From positions 496,001-560,000 of the forward strand of contig NZ_CP108086.1 in NCBI RefSeq assembly GCF_036186745.1: 64,000 nucleotides of DNA. The letters run 5' to 3'. Shown here piece by piece: positions 60,384-64,000 of this stretch (position 1 is the first letter of the stretch; each line of letters begins with the position of its first letter). The notes beneath the pieces were generated by a model, which did no database searches, was not told where the DNA came from, and saw only the letters and a program-made list of their open reading frames with translations. The position numbers were made by a program, and so were the translations under genes. The DNA comes from Microbispora hainanensis. GTDB taxonomy: Bacteria; Actinomycetota; Actinomycetes; Streptosporangiales; Streptosporangiaceae.

Positions 60384-61913
60384 TCAGCGCCGCCGTCTCG
60401 CGGTGCCGAAGATCGTCCTGGTGATCTCCCGGCCGAGCGCGGTCGCGGCGGTGCGGGCCAGCGACCGGAACTCCTTCGAGGCGAGCATCCCTTCGAGCAC
60501 CGACTGCCGGCGCGCCTCGGAGGGCCTGTCAACCGGCCGGTCCGCCGACCGGTCCGCCGGTCTCTCGGCCGGCGCCTCCCGCTCGGGCTCCCGCTGGGAG
60601 GCCAGTCGCGCGGTGAGGATCTCGTACGCCGACTGCCGGTCCACGGCGGTGCCGTACTTGGCCAGGAGCGGGGACGCGGCGATCACCCGTTGGACGACCG
60701 CCGGGTCGGACGGCGCCATGAGCGACTGCGGCGCCCGCAGCCGGGTCCAGGCGACCGGCGTCGGGGCACCCGTCTCGGACAGGACCGTGACGACCGCCTC
60801 CCCGATGCCGAGCTCGGTGAGCAGCCGTTCGAGGTCGTAGGAGGACTCGGGGAACGTCGAGACGGTCGCCTTCAGCGCCTTGGCGTCCTGCGGGGTGAAG
60901 GCGCGCAGGGCGTGCTGCACGCGCGAGCCGAGCTGGGCGAGGACGTCGGCCGGCACGTCCTTGGGCGTCTGGGTGACGAAGAAGACCCCGACTCCCTTCG
61001 ACCGGATCAGCCGCACGGTCTGGGTGATCGATCGGAGGAACGCCTTGGACGCGCCCTCGAACAGCAGGTGCGCCTCGTCGAAGAAGAACACGAGCGACGG
61101 CTTGTCGGGGTCGCCCACCTCGGGCAGCGTCTCGAACAGGTCCGCGAGCAGCCACATCAGGAACGTGGAGAACAGCTGCGGCCGCTCCTGCACCGCCGGC
61201 AGCTCCAGGATGGAGATCACGCCGCGGCCGTCCGGCGTGGTCCGCAGCAGGTCGCGTACGTCGAACTCGGGTTCGCCGAAGAACGCCTCCGCCCCCTGGG
61301 CCTGGAAGTTCACCAGGGCGCGGAGGATGACGCCCGCGGTGGACGCCGACAGCCCGCCGATGCCGCTCAACGCCTCCGGCGTCTCGGTCAGATAGCGGAT
61401 GACCGCGATCAGGTCCTTGAGGTCCAGCAGCGGCAGCCCGTGCTTGTCGGCGAAGTAGAAGATCAGCCCGAGCGACGACTCCTGGGTCTCGTTGAGTTCG
61501 AGCACCCGCGACAGCAGCGTCGGCCCGAACGCGCTCATGGTGGCGCGCAGCGGGATGCCTTCCCCCACGCCGCCGAGGGAGAAGAACTCCGTCACGCAGC
61601 CCTGGGGTGTCCAGTCCTGGCCCACCTCGGCGGCCCGGCGGGCGATGCGGTCGCCCGGCTTGCCGGGCGAGGCCAGACCGGACAGGTCGCCCTTGATGTC
61701 CGCGAGGAACACCGGCACGCCGTGACCGGCGAGCTGCTCGGCCATGAGCTGCAGCGTCTTGGTCTTCCCCGTGCCGGTCGCCCCGGCCACCAGGCCGTGC
61801 CGGTTCATCATGCACACCGGGATGCGGATGCGCTCGGAGGCGTCGGCGGTCCCGTCCTCGCGAACGAGCGCGCCCAGCTCCAGGGCCGGTCCCTCGAAGT
61901 CGTAGCCCTTCAT
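60384..61913 (-). CDS. HerA/DUF853-type ATPase
   Basis: A 509-residue FtsK/HerA-superfamily ATPase. Walker A GATGTGKTKT is near residue 45, Walker B VFFFDEAHLLFEG near 285, and QLGSRVQHALRAFTP and the C-terminal ALGREITRTIFGT match DUF853 proteins (bacterial relatives of HerA-type DNA translocases). The biochemical role is unsettled; a DNA-pumping or repair function is inferred from the superfamily. A basic Ala/Arg/Pro-rich linker (EREAPAERPADRSADRPVDR) precedes the C-terminal helix. ATG 61913 overlaps the stop of the deacetylase gene by 4 bp (ATGA). Confidence 0.9.
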   Translation of the reverse strand: MKGYDFEGPALELGALVREDGTADASERIRIPVCMMNRHGLVAGATGTGKTKTLQLMAEQLAGHGVPVFLADIKGDLSGLASPGKPGDRIARRAAEVGQDWTPQGCVTEFFSLGGVGEGIPLRATMSAFGPTLLSRVLELNETQESSLGLIFYFADKHGLPLLDLKDLIAVIRYLTETPEALSGIGGLSASTAGVILRALVNFQAQGAEAFFGEPEFDVRDLLRTTPDGRGVISILELPAVQERPQLFSTFLMWLLADLFETLPEVGDPDKPSLVFFFDEAHLLFEGASKAFLRSITQTVRLIRSKGVGVFFVTQTPKDVPADVLAQLGSRVQHALRAFTPQDAKALKATVSTFPESSYDLERLLTELGIGEAVVTVLSETGAPTPVAWTRLRAPQSLMAPSDPAVVQRVIAASPLLAKYGTAVDRQSAYEILTARLASQREPEREAPAERPADRSADRPVDRPSEARRQSVLEGMLASKEFRSLARTAATALGREITRTIFGTARRRR

Positions 61914-62734
61914 CGGTTCGTGTACTTCTTCCCGGGCGTGGTGCCGCCGAGCAGCTCCGAGACGGTCACGTACGTGAAGCCCTTGCGGTCGAGCTCGTCG
62001 AGCAGCCGGGGCACTGCCTCCACGGTTGTCGGGTGGATGTCGTGCATGAGCACGATGTCGCCCGGTTTGGCCGCGACGCTGCGCTGCGCGATCACCTTGG
62101 GGTTGCGGTTGAGCCAGTCGAGGGTGTCGACTGCCCACAGGATCTGCGCGAGCCCGCTCTGCTTGGTCTCGTGGTCCACCGCCTGGCTCGTCGCGCCGTA
62201 CGGCGGGCGCATGAGCCGCATCGTCACGCCGGTCGCCTTCCGCACGGCCTCCTGCGTACGGTCGAGCTCCCGGCGCAGGGCGTCGGACGACAATCCGGGC
62301 AGTGAGGCGTGGTCCCAGGAGTGGTTGCCGATCTCGTGGCCCTCGGCGGCCATCCGCCGCACGAGGTCCCGCGTCTTATCGGTGATCATCTGCCCGAGCA
62401 GGAAGAACGTGGCCCGGGCGTGGTGGGCCGCGAGCAGGTCGAGGACGTGCCCGGTCTGTTCGCCCGGCCCGTCGTCGAACGTCAGCGCCACGCACTTGTG
62501 CCGCTTGCAGTCGACGTGCCGGGGCGGCGGCACCGCGGGCAGGCGCGGCCCCGGTGCTCCCCGTTGTGTCCCCGCGAGCCGGAAGCGCAGCAGATCGGGG
62601 TCGAGATGCCGCTGTGTGCCGAAGCGCGGATGCGGTGCCGCGGCCCCGTGCCGTTCCCCCGAGACCGGCACGGTCCTGACCTGCCCACACCCGCCGAGCA
62701 ACAGCAACGACAGCAGCACGGATCCGATCCGCAT
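61910..62734 (-). CDS. Polysaccharide deacetylase lipoprotein
   Basis: A 274-residue exported NodB-domain protein. The lipobox LLLGGC (C16) marks it as a lipoprotein. The catalytic domain shows TFDDGPG, GHEIGNHSWDHA (metal-binding H-xxx-H), RPPYGA and the closing VLMHDIHPTT; the metal site is therefore complete. It probably de-N-acetylates peptidoglycan or another wall polymer. ATG 62734 after a G-run is chosen because it starts the signal peptide; the longer open frame is unrelated. Coupled to the HerA-like gene downstream. Confidence 0.9.
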   Translation of the reverse strand: MRIGSVLLSLLLLGGCGQVRTVPVSGERHGAAAPHPRFGTQRHLDPDLLRFRLAGTQRGAPGPRLPAVPPPRHVDCKRHKCVALTFDDGPGEQTGHVLDLLAAHHARATFFLLGQMITDKTRDLVRRMAAEGHEIGNHSWDHASLPGLSSDALRRELDRTQEAVRKATGVTMRLMRPPYGATSQAVDHETKQSGLAQILWAVDTLDWLNRNPKVIAQRSVAAKPGDIVLMHDIHPTTVEAVPRLLDELDRKGFTYVTVSELLGGTTPGKKYTNR

Positions 62735-62768
62735 ACGACCCCCCGGAGCAGGCGGGGGGCCACGAACG

Positions 62769-63074
62769 CTACGGATAGCCTCCGGCCGCTCCCCCCCGCA
62801 GAACCTTTTCCAGCTCCTCCCACCAGGGCGGCACATCCGCCTTGAGCTCGGCATATCTGCGAGCCACCCGGATGGCGCATCCTGCTGGGTCCGTACCCAG
62901 GTGCCGGCACTTCACGGCACCCTCGCGCCAACGGTAAAAGCCCTCACGGAAGGTCACGACCAGGCCTATCCAGACGGAGAGAGTAGCCTCGTCGCCGATC
63001 TCGTAGGCGTCGGCCACCCCGAGCGCGGCGAGTTCCGCGCGAAGTTTTTCCACCGCGACTCGCGACTCACTCAC
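62769..63074 (-). CDS. Small conserved protein, function unknown
   Basis: A 101-residue cytosolic protein. YEIGDEATLSVWIGLVVTFR, FYRWREGAVKCRHLGTDPAG and CAIRVARRYAEL form a compact pattern that I know from hypothetical proteins of related actinomycetes. Two cysteines (CRHLGTDPAGC) are not in a known motif. Start at 63074; the ribosome binding site is weak. It lies 34 bp before the deacetylase gene on the same strand and may head that operon. Confidence 0.65.
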   Translation of the reverse strand: MSESRVAVEKLRAELAALGVADAYEIGDEATLSVWIGLVVTFREGFYRWREGAVKCRHLGTDPAGCAIRVARRYAELKADVPPWWEELEKVLRGGAAGGYP

Positions 63075-63220
63075 CGGCCACCGCCCCCTGCACAGCAGAC
63101 ACGCACAAAAAGGGATGTACCCAACCTTGGAGCGGCGCTTGCGGATTCATTCTGTAATCATCGGCTACTAAGCGTCACCACGCAGCCCTTACTCGTCAGT
63201 CATGTACGGGTTCTCCGAGA

Positions 63221-63850
63221 TCAGGAGGGCTCACGGGCGTCCTCGGCGACCCCGGCCCCGTCCGGAGGTGCTGCGCCGTCCGGAGGTACGGGTGGCTCGG
63301 TGACCACCATCACGAACCGCAGCGGTTCGCCGTGCTCGTTGGCGTAGCGGTGCGGCCGGTCGGCGCTGAACACGACGGCGTCGCCGGGGCCCATGACGTG
63401 GCTCCTGCCGTACACGGTCAGCGTGAGCCGTCCCTCAAGCACGGTGAGCATCTCGCGGGTGCCGGCGGGGTGCGCGTCGCCGTCGTGATGCTCGCCCGGC
63501 TCCAGCCGCCAGTCCCACAGCTCCAGGATCGCGGGCGCGTCCGTCCCCACGAGCAGGCGCGCCGATCCTCCCCCGGGATGCCGGAAGGTCACCACCTCCG
63601 ACTCGTGCACGACCCGGACGACCGGGGTGTCGGCGACCTCCACCAGCCGCGCGAGGGTCACGCCCAGCGCGTCGGCGATCCGGGTGAGCGTGTTGACGCT
63701 CGGGTTGGTGCGGCCCTGCTCGATCTGGATGAGCATGCCGCGGCTCACGTTCGACCTGGCCGCGAGCTCGTCGAGGGTCAGCCCCCGATGGGCCCGCTGG
63801 CCGCGTACGTTCGCGGCGATGGCCGCGGTGATGGTCGCAGGATCAGCCAT
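63221..63850 (-). CDS. XRE-cupin regulator
   Basis: A 209-residue regulator: N-terminal Cro/CI helix-turn-helix (about 12-68: GLTLDELAARSNVSRGMLIQ, QGRTNPSVNTLTRIADALGV) and a C-terminal cupin sensor (about 105-185: GEHHDGDAHPAGTREMLTVL, GDAVVFSADRPHRY). The tail repeats PPDGAAPPDGA. Members regulate divergent transporters, amino acid or polyamine genes. ATG 63850 faces an EamA transporter gene and a 5-bp-arm inverted repeat lies between them, so that transporter is its likely target. Confidence 0.9.
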   Translation of the reverse strand: MADPATITAAIAANVRGQRAHRGLTLDELAARSNVSRGMLIQIEQGRTNPSVNTLTRIADALGVTLARLVEVADTPVVRVVHESEVVTFRHPGGGSARLLVGTDAPAILELWDWRLEPGEHHDGDAHPAGTREMLTVLEGRLTLTVYGRSHVMGPGDAVVFSADRPHRYANEHGEPLRFVMVVTEPPVPPDGAAPPDGAGVAEDAREPS

Positions 63851-63882
63851 GAGTACAGCCTAGTGATCTGCTACTACAATCC

Positions 63883-63901
63883 ATTGCACTATCAAGGCAA
63901 T
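63883..63901. promoter_or_regulatory. Inverted repeat between the XRE-cupin and EamA genes
   Basis: ATTGC (63883-63887) and GCAAT (63897-63901) with a 9-nt spacer, 15 bp before the EamA start and downstream of a -10-like TACAAT (63875-63880). Candidate operator for the XRE-cupin protein. Confidence 0.4.
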
Positions 63902-63915
63902 CTCTTGGGGGATCT

Positions 63916-64000
63916 GTGACGGCGGTGGCCCTCGCGACGGCATGCGCGGTGATCTTCGGCACGGCAGACTTCTTCGGAGGGCTCGCCACCAGGCGGTCGA
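63916..64000 (+). CDS. EamA/DMT-family transporter, 3' part outside the window
   Basis: A GTG at 63916 opens the frame TAVALATACAVIFGTADFFG, then GLATRRS up to the window end. The N-terminal helix with the WGxxxFxxG-like pattern FGTADFFGGLATRR is typical of EamA metabolite exporters. Only 28 codons are visible. Divergent from the XRE-cupin regulator. Confidence 0.7.
   Translation, partial: MTAVALATACAVIFGTADFFGGLATRRS

Noticed and set aside
60115..60532. N-terminal Val-Pro repeat domain of the DUF2461 protein or upstream start
   Set aside because: The good ribosome binding site and family N-terminus are at 60085; the upstream frame is open only because of the hexanucleotide repeat.

Overview
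The window is very GC-rich, uses many GTG starts, and shows actinobacterial hallmarks: anti-sigma-type ATPases, LacI-controlled ABC sugar importers without their own ATPase gene, DUF222/HNH proteins, a PF04020 membrane protein, and some start codons placed directly after a -10-like hexamer. The protein repertoire fits a filamentous soil actinomycete, most likely of the Streptosporangiales (inference from gene content; no 16S rRNA is present). No phage, insertion sequence, CRISPR array or biosynthetic megacluster is visible. It reads as a chromosomal arm-type region of small regulator/effector modules, with many short tandem duplications in the intergenic spaces.

Layout. 0-11 kb: shikimate-kinase-like enzyme, anti-sigma-type ATPase behind a perfect CelR/CebR-type box, aldose epimerase, lone P450, NhaA antiporter, a very large HNH nuclease with a repeat-rich insertion, tRNA-Lys and a secreted protein with a possible leader peptide. 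11-20 kb: a gene-poor repeat-containing stretch, OsmC, a two-component system, a PF04020 membrane protein, an amidohydrolase/cysteine-dioxygenase-like pair, Uma2-like protein, MFS exporter, IclR regulator. 20-32 kb: LacI regulator and a sugar ABC importer operon that share one operator palindrome, an ABC exporter, MerR, a membrane-anchored pentapeptide-repeat protein, aldo/keto reductase, and a TetR/WrbA pair with two matching operators. 33-46 kb: a glycan-utilisation locus (LacI, binding protein, two permeases, cytosolic GH39-like enzyme, GH2, secreted GH39-like enzyme), followed by TetR and a GH1 beta-glucosidase. 46-53 kb: peptidase remnant broken by a 10-bp duplication, aldehyde dehydrogenase, hydrolase, TypA/BipA, PadR and a flavin monooxygenase with an operator inside the promoter. 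53-60 kb: AraC plus a catabolic operon (DAD-like cupin, MFS, zinc alcohol dehydrogenase, SDR), SodC, a DUF2461 protein. 60-64 kb: hexanucleotide minisatellite, HerA-like ATPase coupled to a polysaccharide deacetylase lipoprotein, a small conserved protein, XRE-cupin regulator and the start of an EamA transporter.

How the parts work together. The best-supported systems are regulator/operator/target sets read directly from palindromes: LacI with GACAACGTTGTC controlling itself and the first sugar importer; TetR with CGGATAGCTATCCG and wrbA; LacI with CG-centred palindromes and the GH39/GH2 locus; TetR with an 11-bp inverted repeat and the GH1 gene; PadR with AACTAGTT pairs and the monooxygenase. 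In the glycan locus, the secreted GH39-like enzyme would release oligosaccharides, the importer would take them up (energised by an ATPase encoded elsewhere), and the cytosolic GH39-like and GH2 enzymes would finish the degradation. The substrate is not readable from sequence alone. No wholly new system is proven here; the most promising leads are the glycan locus, the DAD-like cupin operon, the CelR-type box before an anti-sigma-type gene, and the membrane pentapeptide-repeat protein.
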